This document shows, piece after piece, positions 1 to 5,610 of a DNA stretch of 9,210 nucleotides. The notes under the pieces were generated by a model. That model was not told where the DNA came from and did not search any database. It worked only from the letters and a program-made list of their open reading frames with translations. Position 1 is the first letter of the stretch; every line of letters begins with the position of its first letter. The DNA is from a bacterium (GTDB lineage Bacteria; Babelota; Babeliae; Babelales; RVW-14), in contig JAHFBR010000038.1 in NCBI GenBank assembly GCA_023249955.1, forward strand, positions 1 through 9,210. The letters are read 5' to 3'. The position numbers and the translations under genes were made by a program.

Positions 1-34
1 CTGTACGAGAACGTGCGGCTGGATCACCTCCTTT
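1..34 (+). rRNA. rrs: 16S ribosomal RNA, 3' end (partial)
   Basis: These bases are the 3' terminus of a small-subunit rRNA. The near-universal GGATCACCTCC block followed by TTT lies at 21-34 and contains the anti-Shine-Dalgarno sequence. Upstream, 3-16 folds as helix 45: GTACG (3-7) pairs with CGTGC (12-16) around an AGAA loop, so the two adjacent adenines methylated by KsgA in other bacteria are kept. The usual bacterial form is a GTAGG/CCTGC stem with a GGAA loop, so the stem is altered but remains paired. The rest of the gene lies to the left of the window. Confidence 0.96.
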
Positions 35-50
35 CGAGGGAGTAAAATCC

Positions 51-82
51 GCTCAGCACACATTTCGGTGTGATGCATGAGC
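51..82 (+). other. Hairpin in the 16S trailer
   Basis: GCTCA (51-55) pairs with TGAGC (78-82), GCA (56-58) with TGC (74-76), and CACA (59-62) with TGTG (69-72). This gives a 12-bp stem with two single-base bulges and a TTTCGG loop. Placed just after the mature 16S end, it could take part in rRNA processing, but no specific nuclease site can be assigned from sequence. Confidence 0.55.
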
Positions 83-163
83 AGCCATTTAGGTGTATAC
101 AAAACATAAGATTCCTCATCTCTCAGGTTCTATCTACATCTGGTTAAAACATGAAGGGCCTAT

Positions 164-205
164 CCAGCCTACGCCCTACGTGGCTACGGCGGACAAGCAG
201 CTTTT
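164..205. repeat. Palindromic spacer repeat, inverted copy
   Basis: The segment begins with CCAGCC, like the repeats after both tRNAs. Bases 183-205, read on the minus strand, match 701-723 with only two differences in 23 positions. It is therefore a member, in opposite orientation, of the hairpin family found at 297-383 and 650-780. It sits between the 16S trailer and tRNA-Ile. Confidence 0.6.
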
Positions 206-222
206 AGTTTTATAAAGCGTTG

Positions 223-299
223 GGGCCTATAGCTCAGTTGGTTAGAGCACCCCGCTGATAACGGGGAGGTCAGTCGTTCGAGTCGACTTAGGCCCACCA
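223..299 (+). tRNA. tRNA-Ile (anticodon GAT)
   Basis: A full cloverleaf can be drawn. The acceptor stem is GGGCCTA (223-229) with TAGGCCC (289-295). The anticodon stem CCCCG/CGGGG encloses loop CTGATAA with anticodon GAT at 257-259, and the T-stem is AGTCG/CGACT. The discriminator A (296) is followed by an encoded CCA (297-299). It is one of the two tRNAs usually found in bacterial 16S-23S spacers. The CCA is shared with the first bases of the palindromic repeat that follows. Confidence 0.97.
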
Positions 300-383
300 G
301 CCTTCGCTCCTACGGAGCTACGGCTGGGTAAACCAGCTTAATAGCGAAGGCTGTCCCGCCATAGCTCGTTAGAGCGACGGCGG
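297..383. repeat. Two palindromic hairpins directly after tRNA-Ile
   Basis: Hairpin one (297-327) pairs CCAGCC with GGCTGG and GCTCC with GGAGC; its first three bases are the CCA of tRNA-Ile. Hairpin two (356-383) pairs CCGCC with GGCGG and GCTC with GAGC around GTTA. The blocks CCAGCCTTCGC, GGCTGGGTAAACCAGC and GCCATAGCTC recur after tRNA-Ala at 650-740, so this is a dispersed repeat. Another CCAGCCTTCG start lies at 394-403. Confidence 0.75.
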
Positions 384-447
384 ACCTGCACGGCCAGCCT
401 TCGATCTTCGTTTACACAACGCGTAACATATGTTATATATGTGCATA

Positions 448-557
448 TGAAATTTTCGGGGGCATCCTTCGACGGGGCTCAGGATGAGCGGAGTTGGTAG
501 AGCAGTCTGCCGGCCTTTAGTCCTGAGGGAACGAAGTGAGTCGAAGGGACGCAGAAG
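448..557 (+). pseudogene. Broken tRNA-Ala duplicate interrupted by two repeat hairpins
   Basis: Bases 448-465 repeat exactly the 18 bp at 567-584, which are the 5' flank and first eight bases of the intact tRNA-Ala. Further tRNA-Ala blocks follow in order: AGTTGGTAGAGC (492-503), GTCTGCC (505-511) and CGCAGAAG (550-557). The D-arm region is interrupted by a 26-nt insert (466-491), and the anticodon loop by a 38-nt insert (512-549). The inserts are complementary: CCTTCGAC (466-473) pairs with GTCGAAGG (540-547), and CTCAGGA (478-484) with TCCTGAG (521-527). The T-arm and 3' acceptor strand are missing. I read it as a duplicated tRNA-Ala invaded by a palindromic repeat. No functional tRNA can be folded from it. 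Confidence 0.7.
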
Positions 558-576
558 AGACGAGATTGAAATTTTC

Positions 577-652
577 GGGGGCATAGCTCAGTTGGTAGAG
601 CGTCTGCCTTGCACGCAGAAGGTCAGCGGTTCGAATCCGCTTGCCTCCACCA
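577..652 (+). tRNA. tRNA-Ala (anticodon TGC)
   Basis: The acceptor stem GGGGGCA (577-583) pairs with TGCCTCC (642-648) with one G-T pair. Anticodon stem TCTGC/GCAGA (603-607/615-619) encloses loop CTTGCAC with anticodon TGC at 610-612. The T-arm contains GGTTCGAATCC. The discriminator A (649) is followed by an encoded CCA (650-652). Together with tRNA-Ile it forms the standard bacterial spacer pair, but no 23S gene follows. As with tRNA-Ile, the CCA forms the first bases of a palindromic repeat. Confidence 0.97.
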
Positions 653-780
653 GCCTTCGCCAAGGCTACGGCTGGGTAAACCAGCCACGAAAATAAAGGC
701 AAAAGCTGCCTGTCCGCCATAGCTCTGATGATATCAGAGCGTCGGAGGATCCCGCCGAAGCTCGCAAGAGCGAAGGAGGA
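650..780. repeat. Three palindromic hairpins after tRNA-Ala
   Basis: Hairpin one (650-675) pairs CCAGCC with GGCTGG, and its CCA is the tRNA-Ala 3' end. Hairpin two (713-748) has TCC/GGA arms around GCTCTGAT/ATCAGAGC. Hairpin three (750-780) pairs GCTC with GAGC around GCAA inside matching CC/GG arms. The first two match the pair after tRNA-Ile in order and orientation. I see no gene here; short open frames across it are repeat sequence. Confidence 0.7.
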
Positions 781-797
781 CCCGTCCTTAAAGTTTT

Positions 798-837
798 AAA
801 GCCATTCAATGTAAAAGTTGAATGGCTTTTTTGTTTT
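798..837 (+). terminator. Intrinsic terminator ending the 16S-tRNA operon
   Basis: A perfect 12-bp stem, AAAGCCATTCAA (798-809) with TTGAATGGCTTT (818-829), encloses an 8-nt loop and is followed by TTTGTTTT. It lies 145 bp after tRNA-Ala, where a 23S gene would be expected, so the rRNA operon appears to end here. Confidence 0.9.
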
Positions 838-925
838 GCAAAAATTCTTTGCGCATTATTTTTTTCAAATAAATTTTTAACGATGCGATAGTTTCTTGCG
901 TGTTTAACGTCGCAATCGCTTTCTA

Positions 926-953
926 TTGACACGCTTCTCAAGCGTGCTATTCT
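926..953 (+). promoter_or_regulatory. Sigma70-type promoter for the 1002-4724 gene pair
   Basis: A perfect -35 TTGACA (926-931) is followed by 16 bp, an extended -10 TGC (945-947) and TATTCT (948-953). Transcription would start near 960, leaving a leader of about 42 nt before the ATG at 1002. The minus-strand promoter at 5510-5537 has the same layout and the same GCGTGCTA core. The stretch 838-925 upstream is AT-rich, with nothing else recognisable. Confidence 0.75.
930..946. promoter_or_regulatory. Operator-like palindrome in the promoter spacer
   Basis: CACGCTT (930-936) and AAGCGTG (940-946) form a perfect 7-bp inverted repeat around CTC. It overlaps the end of the -35 box and fills most of the spacer up to the -10 box. 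A dimeric repressor bound here would block polymerase. No regulator gene is visible, and the GCGTG half also appears in the minus-strand promoter as part of its core, so part of the match may be promoter consensus. Confidence 0.4.
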
Positions 954-992
954 GTACGAACTTGTCAAAATGTGCCTATATCAGCAGCATAT

Positions 993-997
993 GGAGA
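993..997 (+). promoter_or_regulatory. Ribosome binding site fixing the start at 1002
   Basis: GGAGA ends four bases before ATG 1002, complementary to the 16S tail seen at 24-34. It favours this ATG over the in-frame GTG at 972, which has no such site and would put ten extra residues in front of a good signal peptide. Confidence 0.75.
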
Positions 998-1001
998 ACA
1001 T

Positions 1002-3161
1002 ATGATTATAAAACAGTGGCTACATCGATATTTTGCGGCAGTCGTTTTTGTTGCGCTTGCATCAGGTTCTGCATGCGCTATGCGAGGACACGATGCTGTC
1101 CGAGAGCGTTCAAACGCTGCAGAAGAAGTCGGTGAAATGCTTGATGAAGTTCTTGTTCAGCCTCAGGATCTCCAAGACGTGCAGCAAGCATTGGGCGGAG
1201 TGCATGCAGTGGCGGGGAATCTTCCCGTCGACGTTAACGTTGGGCAGGCTCATCACATTGCTGCCAATGTGGTCGACAATATTGTGCAAGATTTACAAGG
1301 TCAAGGCATTGATCTTGCTGGACCAGCTGATACGGTGCTTGATGCCGTTGATCGTTACATGGAAGAACATCCTGAAATAGGCGACATGCAGCCCGATGAC
1401 GTGGTACAAGTTTTGCAGGATCGTGTAGCAGCTTTGGAAGCGCGTCATCCAGATGGCGTGACACTCCGTGGTGGGATACAAGAGGCGCAAGATTTATTGC
1501 GTAACGTTGCCGCGTGGGAACCAGCACAAAACATGACACTCGGCGGCTTGGCACGCTTGATGAATGCCATTGAAGCACAAGTTGCAGCTCGTCCTGCCGA
1601 TGCAGCACCGCTGCATGAGGTCATGCGTGATGCTGTTGCAAATGTGGATCCCGAACTTGTACAAGGCATTGTTCCTGCCGGTGTAGATCCGCAACAATTT
1701 TTGGCGGGCATGGGCGAGATGATTGCTCAGGGGGCACCGGGTGCTGGAGCTGCAGTTGCTGGGCATGGTGCAGGATTATTGCGTCAAGCAGGCCAGATTG
1801 TATCTGCTCAACCACACTTGCAAAATATGACCGTTGCAGAGGCCTTGCGTGGCGTTGCAAATGTTGATGTGGTGGGTGGTGCTGAACGAGCAGCACAAGG
1901 TTTTGATGAAGAAGTCAATGGGCTTTATGACCAGTGGGATGCTTGGGAGCAGTGGGGAAACGCTGATCAACCGGTGGATGATCAGGTGCGGTCATGGGCC
2001 AAAGTTTTGACGTTGGATTATCCAAAAGATCCAGCAGATTACACGCTCACTGAACGTGTGCTTCACAAAGGAGTTGAGTTTCCTGTCTATACGGCCAAAG
2101 ATCATGATACCGGCGTTCGTGTCTATCAACATCATGATGGTTGGGCAAGGCACGATGTAATAATAGATGCTGAGATAAAAGCTGCCGTTAATGGTTATGA
2201 TGCTGCGCGTGTAGCCTTCTTTTTAGCGCAACTCCTGGTAGAAAAAAAGTTTTTTGAGCAGTTCAAAGATTACGTTGTCAAATCTTTGCTTTCAAGTTTT
2301 GATCAGCGTAAACAAGTTGTTATTGATGTGTATAAAGCATCATTGTTGTTGGATGAAGAAGAAAAACCACAGCAGCAAGTGATCGATGCATTCTTGCAAG
2401 AATTTTGTATTAAAAAGAAATTTAGTGCATCGTTGTTCCGCTCCATGGGTCTTTTTATGGTCATGCGTTGGCTGATTGATGAGATCGAAGACTCTATTGC
2501 TCCTAATCAAGGTGCAAACACCATTTTGCTTAACTGGATAAAATATCTTGTTGTGGTTAATCGTGCAGAGCGCAGATTGGAAGAAGGTGGTGCTGGTGCC
2601 GCGGCTCATCGAGAAAATTTTTCGTGCACTCTACACCCTGTTCAAATCATGGTTGATGTTGCGCGTCATGTGCTTGGCATGTCACTTGTTGAAGGAAATT
2701 TAGCAACCCTGCGACCTATAGCATTAAGTTTGACACAAGGTTGCTACCCTCCCGATCATGCGTACCATAAGTTTTTGGGTGCTTTGCAAACGGTAACCGA
2801 TCATCGTATGTTTGCTCTGTCGAAACGTCTTTTTATGTGGTACTACTGCATCGATCGATTGTATGGGCTGTATGAAGAGAGCTTAAAAAAATATATCCAA
2901 TTGCATGATCAGGAGTTTATGACTGTTATGAATGACATCGTGATTGCGCGTAAAGGCTCGCAGGAAGAGATTGATGCTGATGAGGTACTTAAGCAGTTTG
3001 TTCATAAGGCATGCGAGGGATCTTTTTTTACCTGGCTGCGACATAAAAATGCAATGTATAGCAGAGGTTCATTTCTTGTCGAAAGAGTGCTTATGATTCC
3101 GCCTGCTATTGAATTGGGAAAATGGATGTTTAACTTTGTAAAAGCGCGCGTAAGAACATAA
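1002..3161 (+). CDS. Exported 719-aa protein of unknown function with helical repeats
   Basis: I do not recognise a family. Residues 1-26 form a Sec signal peptide: basic start (K4, H8, R9), hydrophobic core FAAVVFVALA, likely cleavage after ACA at 24-26, before Met27. Residues 30-300 are rich in Ala, Val, Asp and Gln and appear to hold degenerate helical repeats of about 45-50 aa. The clearest starts are HPEIGDM (123-129), EPAQNMT (173-179) and QPHLQNMT (270-277). Residues 301-325 are Trp-rich (four Trp). The remaining 390 residues are mixed alpha-helical, more charged, and lack a clear transmembrane segment or catalytic motif. The protein is probably periplasmic, outer-membrane associated or released. 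The next gene starts 42 bp downstream with no terminator between, so both probably share the promoter at 926-953. A role with that ATPase is inferred only from position. Confidence 0.85.
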   Translation: MIIKQWLHRYFAAVVFVALASGSACAMRGHDAVRERSNAAEEVGEMLDEVLVQPQDLQDVQQALGGVHAVAGNLPVDVNVGQAHHIAANVVDNIVQDLQGQGIDLAGPADTVLDAVDRYMEEHPEIGDMQPDDVVQVLQDRVAALEARHPDGVTLRGGIQEAQDLLRNVAAWEPAQNMTLGGLARLMNAIEAQVAARPADAAPLHEVMRDAVANVDPELVQGIVPAGVDPQQFLAGMGEMIAQGAPGAGAAVAGHGAGLLRQAGQIVSAQPHLQNMTVAEALRGVANVDVVGGAERAAQGFDEEVNGLYDQWDAWEQWGNADQPVDDQVRSWAKVLTLDYPKDPADYTLTERVLHKGVEFPVYTAKDHDTGVRVYQHHDGWARHDVIIDAEIKAAVNGYDAARVAFFLAQLLVEKKFFEQFKDYVVKSLLSSFDQRKQVVIDVYKASLLLDEEEKPQQQVIDAFLQEFCIKKKFSASLFRSMGLFMVMRWLIDEIEDSIAPNQGANTILLNWIKYLVVVNRAERRLEEGGAGAAAHRENFSCTLHPVQIMVDVARHVLGMSLVEGNLATLRPIALSLTQGCYPPDHAYHKFLGALQTVTDHRMFALSKRLFMWYYCIDRLYGLYEESLKKYIQLHDQEFMTVMNDIVIARKGSQEEIDADEVLKQFVHKACEGSFFTWLRHKNAMYSRGSFLVERVLMIPPAIELGKWMFNFVKARVRT

Positions 3162-3191
3162 AGATAAAAGAAAATAATGCCGTACTTAGTT

Positions 3192-3197
3192 GAGGAG
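3192..3197 (+). promoter_or_regulatory. Ribosome binding site fixing the start at 3204
   Basis: GAGGAG is separated by six T residues from ATG 3204. The earlier in-frame ATG at 3177 has no such site and would place an acidic stretch before the signal sequence, so 3204 is preferred. Confidence 0.8.
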
Positions 3198-3203
3198 TTT
3201 TTT

Positions 3204-4724
3204 ATGATAAACAGCACGTATAAACGTTACATGATGATGGCAGGTTTGCTGCTGGCAAGTATGACCACAAGCACACATCTTTTTGCCATGCGGGATGCTG
3301 CAGCAGAGGTTGCAAGGAATGTTGAACGCATGGAAAGAGAGCGTGCAGAAAATTTGGGTGCGCTGGAAGTTGCGCGTGCAGATTATGCTCGGTTAAACCA
3401 AGTGATTGGTGATATCCGTGCGGGCCGTGCGCAGTTGGCTGCAGATGAAACAATGCGCGATCTGGAAGGTCAATTGCGCGATGCTTCCAACAGATTGCAA
3501 CGGGCAGCGGCAGACCAACAGGGTTATGATTTTGGTCACACGGTTGTAAATACTATGTTTCAGGCAGGTATGAACCGCTTTAATCTGGAAACGGATAAAC
3601 AAAAAATTAAGGCACAAGGTGAAGCCGACGCGGTGAAGTGGAAAGCTGCTATCGAAACCTCTATGAAAGAGGCCATGAAACCTGAAAATTTGCTTAAAAC
3701 TATTGCAGCGGCCACAGGCATCACCTTGGGTGCTGCGGGCATGTACTATCTTTCTAAATTTGGTTATGAATATGCCAAAGCACAAATCGGCAAACCATCA
3801 TTGGTGCGCGAAACATCACGTGGCAGCATTGCGCAAAGCATCAGACAACAATGGAATGCATTGCTTGGTCGCGAAGAGTTTGTTGATAATAAACTTGAAG
3901 AGATTGTTCTTTCTCCTGATATGCAAACCAAAGCACTCTTATTGGCCGATGATGCCAAAGAGACTAATTCGCTTGGCTTGACCTATCAAAACGCACTTTT
4001 CTACGGTCCTCCTGGAACCGGTAAAACCGAGTTTGCTAAAAAGTTGGCACGCTATTCTGGCATGGATTACGCTATTTTGTCTGGTGCTGATTTCAGCCAG
4101 TTCAAAGATGGTGAAGCAATTTTTGAGTTGCATAAACTATTTGATTGGGGTCAAACAGTTGATAAAGGTCTGATTATCTTTATCGACGAAGCTGACGCAT
4201 GTTTCCGTGACCGTGCAACACTTTCCAAAGAGGGTGTTGAACTGGTCAATGCGTTCTTGTCACGCACTGGTGCAAGCTCCGATAAGTACATGATCATTCT
4301 GGCAACCAACTATGAAAATGAGCTTGATGCTGCGGTTAGAAGCCGTATTCACAAAAAGCTTCCATTCTTGTTGCCTGGTATTGATGAACGTATTGGCATT
4401 CTGAAGAAGAAGATCGAAAAATATATTCTGAATGATAGCCGCCAGTTCGAACGTGATGGCGAGACGGTTACCGTAAATCTTGCTGTTGCTGCCGATGTTA
4501 ACGATGCATACATGAATAGTGTTGCTCGAAACATCGAAGGCTTCTCTGGTCGTGATATCGATCAAATGGTTGCCGAAGTTCGTCTGCGTGCATACCGTTC
4601 TGGTCAAAATGTTGTTACCAAGGATATCTTTGAAAAAGTTGTTGCTGACAAAAAGGCAACGATTGAAAAAGATCGTCAAACAACTGAGTATCAGCGCAAA
4701 AAATATGGTAATGCTGCAGCATAA
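3204..4724 (+). CDS. ATAD3-like membrane AAA+ ATPase
   Basis: This 506-aa protein has an N-terminal signal sequence (1-28, ending LFA before Met29), a predicted coiled coil (about 30-105), a hydrophobic segment (about 167-183) and a C-terminal AAA+ domain. The domain shows Walker A GPPGTGKT (268-275), Walker B LIIFIDE (323-329; D328, E329), a sensor-1 Asn in ATNY (N369), Arg-finger candidates R379 and R381, and sensor-2 GFSGRD (446-451). From memory, the linker GKPSLVRETSR (196-206), SGMDYAI (285-291), HKLFDW (310-315) and the NAFLxRTG block (349-356) match animal and plant ATAD3, a mitochondrial inner-membrane ATPase of nucleoid and cristae organisation. The predicted arrangement is N-terminal coiled coil in the periplasm and ATPase in the cytoplasm, equivalent to ATAD3 topology. 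The generic alternative is an FtsH/CDC48-type AAA protein, but there is no Zn-protease motif. It follows the exported protein at 1002 by 42 bp. Confidence 0.9.
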   Translation: MINSTYKRYMMMAGLLLASMTTSTHLFAMRDAAAEVARNVERMERERAENLGALEVARADYARLNQVIGDIRAGRAQLAADETMRDLEGQLRDASNRLQRAAADQQGYDFGHTVVNTMFQAGMNRFNLETDKQKIKAQGEADAVKWKAAIETSMKEAMKPENLLKTIAAATGITLGAAGMYYLSKFGYEYAKAQIGKPSLVRETSRGSIAQSIRQQWNALLGREEFVDNKLEEIVLSPDMQTKALLLADDAKETNSLGLTYQNALFYGPPGTGKTEFAKKLARYSGMDYAILSGADFSQFKDGEAIFELHKLFDWGQTVDKGLIIFIDEADACFRDRATLSKEGVELVNAFLSRTGASSDKYMIILATNYENELDAAVRSRIHKKLPFLLPGIDERIGILKKKIEKYILNDSRQFERDGETVTVNLAVAADVNDAYMNSVARNIEGFSGRDIDQMVAEVRLRAYRSGQNVVTKDIFEKVVADKKATIEKDRQTTEYQRKKYGNAAA

Positions 4725-4727
4725 GTA

Positions 4728-4833
4728 GCGTTCGCATCCTTCGAGACGCCCTAGTGGGCTCCTCAGGACGAACGGTAATCAAATCCGTTCATGGTGAGGA
4801 GCACACGCAGTGTGCATCTCGAACCATATGAAC
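4728..4833. repeat. 106-bp double-hairpin repeat, copy A
   Basis: This copy starts three bases after the ATPase stop codon. It consists of two imperfect hairpins of about 45 nt that are inverted copies of each other: GCCC/GGGC at the tip of the first, GCACAC/GTGTGC at the tip of the second, each closed by GTTC/GAAC-type ends. The minus-strand reading of 7474-7579 matches it over the full 106 bp with about 14 differences by hand alignment, mostly in loops or as C/T and A/G changes. The layout resembles paired REP elements (BIMEs), which in other bacteria are moved by REP-associated transposases. Confidence 0.85.
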
Positions 4834-4854
4834 ACAAAATTACTAGAAGCTGAA

Positions 4855-4897
4855 ATAAAAGAAGGGCCCCGATTTTGTTCGGGGCCCTTCTTTATTT
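4855..4897. terminator. Bidirectional intrinsic terminator between convergent genes
   Basis: A perfect 12-bp GC-rich stem, GAAGGGCCCCGA (4861-4872) with TCGGGGCCCTTC (4879-4890), is flanked by A-rich sequence on the left and TTTATTT on the right. It can therefore end transcription from the ATPase gene and from the minus-strand gene whose stop is at 4915-4917. Confidence 0.9.
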
Positions 4898-4914
4898 GGT
4901 TGGGTTATTGTGAT

Positions 4915-5463
4915 TTATTTTCTTTTCTTCAAGCAACGTGTTTGTTTTTGATCCCAGCTGTTATCGCGACACGTCCAGGTATCTTGTTGTTGTGCGAGCT
5001 GTATGATTTCTGCATCAGAAATATCTTTTGGAAGTTCATGATCTTTGCCGCATGCAGTACACGTAATCATCAGGAAAACAGCATATGTTTTGATTATTTC
5101 TTCTTGCGGTTGTTCAATTTCTGCAAGAGCTTGCTTGAGTAATCGTTTCTGTTTTCGGCGTGCTTGCTTAATGTACCAGCGTTCGTCAAATTGTTTGGTA
5201 TCACGGTGTTTTGCTGTAAATGCTTCCCACTCTGTTGGCTCATCAGGATCATTGGGGTCGACCGATATGCCGCGACCGCGAGTGCGTTTTTTAGACTCTT
5301 TTGCGGGAACAGCTTCTTCAGCGTCAACAAGTTCCATGGCGGTTTCATCAATAATACGTACGCCAGGCAGATCGATGACTTCTTTTTTCATTGCATTCAG
5401 GGCAACTGATGCCGAGCATGCCAGTGTTACGAGTGTGAAAAGTGTTATGAAACGAAAATTCAT
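4915..5463 (-). CDS. Exported 182-aa protein with C-terminal Cys4 (zinc-ribbon-like) pattern
   Basis: I do not recognise a family. Residues 1-24 form a signal peptide with likely cleavage after LNA, before Met25. Residues 50-75 are charged and low in complexity (acidic, then Lys/Arg, then DPNDPDEP), and residues 90-125 form a basic then acidic helix. The C-terminal part has CTAC (135-138), then C165 and C177: CxxC, 26 residues, C, 11 residues, C. This could bind zinc or form two disulfides; the second is more natural for an exported protein. A GGGGG-rich ribosome binding site precedes the ATG, and the promoter lies at 5510-5537. Residues 13-16 (TLAC) resemble a lipobox but lack Leu/Val/Ile at the -3 position, so lipidation is less likely. 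The gene is convergent with the ATPase and shares its terminator. Confidence 0.85.
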   Translation of the reverse strand: MNFRFITLFTLVTLACSASVALNAMKKEVIDLPGVRIIDETAMELVDAEEAVPAKESKKRTRGRGISVDPNDPDEPTEWEAFTAKHRDTKQFDERWYIKQARRKQKRLLKQALAEIEQPQEEIIKTYAVFLMITCTACGKDHELPKDISDAEIIQLAQQQDTWTCRDNSWDQKQTRCLKKRK

Positions 5464-5509
5464 GATAACCCCCAGAAATAAAAACTTATTTAACGAATGT
5501 TATCTCTCC

Positions 5510-5537
5510 AGATTAGCACGCATCACTAAAATGTCAA
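5510..5537 (-). promoter_or_regulatory. Sigma70-type promoter for the minus-strand gene
   Basis: Read on the minus strand, a perfect TTGACA (5537-5532) is followed by 16 bp ending in TGC and the -10 TAATCT (5515-5510). The 16-bp spacing and GCGTGCTA core match the promoter at 926-953. Predicted transcription begins about 40 nt before the ATG at 5463. Confidence 0.75.
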
Positions 5538-5610
5538 ATTGCAATAATTTATGAATAAAATATGTAATTTTAAGCCAAAGTAGGCATCAGGCGCCAAAAT
5601 GTGCAAATCA

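Noticed and set aside
164..780. CRISPR array from the repeated palindromes in the spacer
   Set aside because: Copies vary in sequence, spacing and orientation, spacers are not uniform, and no cas gene is present.
369..968. Short open frames across the tRNA spacer on both strands
   Set aside because: They run through tRNA genes, palindromic repeats and a terminator, and their translations show no protein-like features.
972..1001. GTG at 972 as an earlier start for the 719-aa protein
   Set aside because: No ribosome binding site precedes it, while GGAGA precedes ATG 1002, and starting at 1002 gives a normal signal peptide.
1234..2609. Several minus-strand frames inside the 719-aa gene
   Set aside because: They are His/Gln/Cys-rich mirror translations with no ribosome binding sites, as expected opposite a GCA/CAA-rich gene.
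3177..3203. ATG at 3177 as the ATPase start
   Set aside because: GAGGAG at 3192-3197 sits at ideal spacing to ATG 3204, and the extra nine residues would put acidic residues before the signal sequence.
3204..4724. FtsH protease identity for the AAA+ protein
   Set aside because: There is no HExxH zinc-protease motif and the protein ends shortly after the AAA lid; the linker and ATPase blocks fit ATAD3 better.
4915..5463. Lipoprotein signal (TLAC, Cys16) in the minus-strand exported protein
   Set aside because: The residue three before the Cys is Thr rather than Leu/Val/Ile, and a normal signal peptidase I site (LNA before Met25) matches the neighbours.
5045..5554. 169-codon plus-strand frame opposite the 182-aa exported protein
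   Set aside because: It is antisense to a gene with a good promoter, ribosome binding site, signal peptide and shared terminator, and its Ser/Arg-rich translation looks like a shadow.
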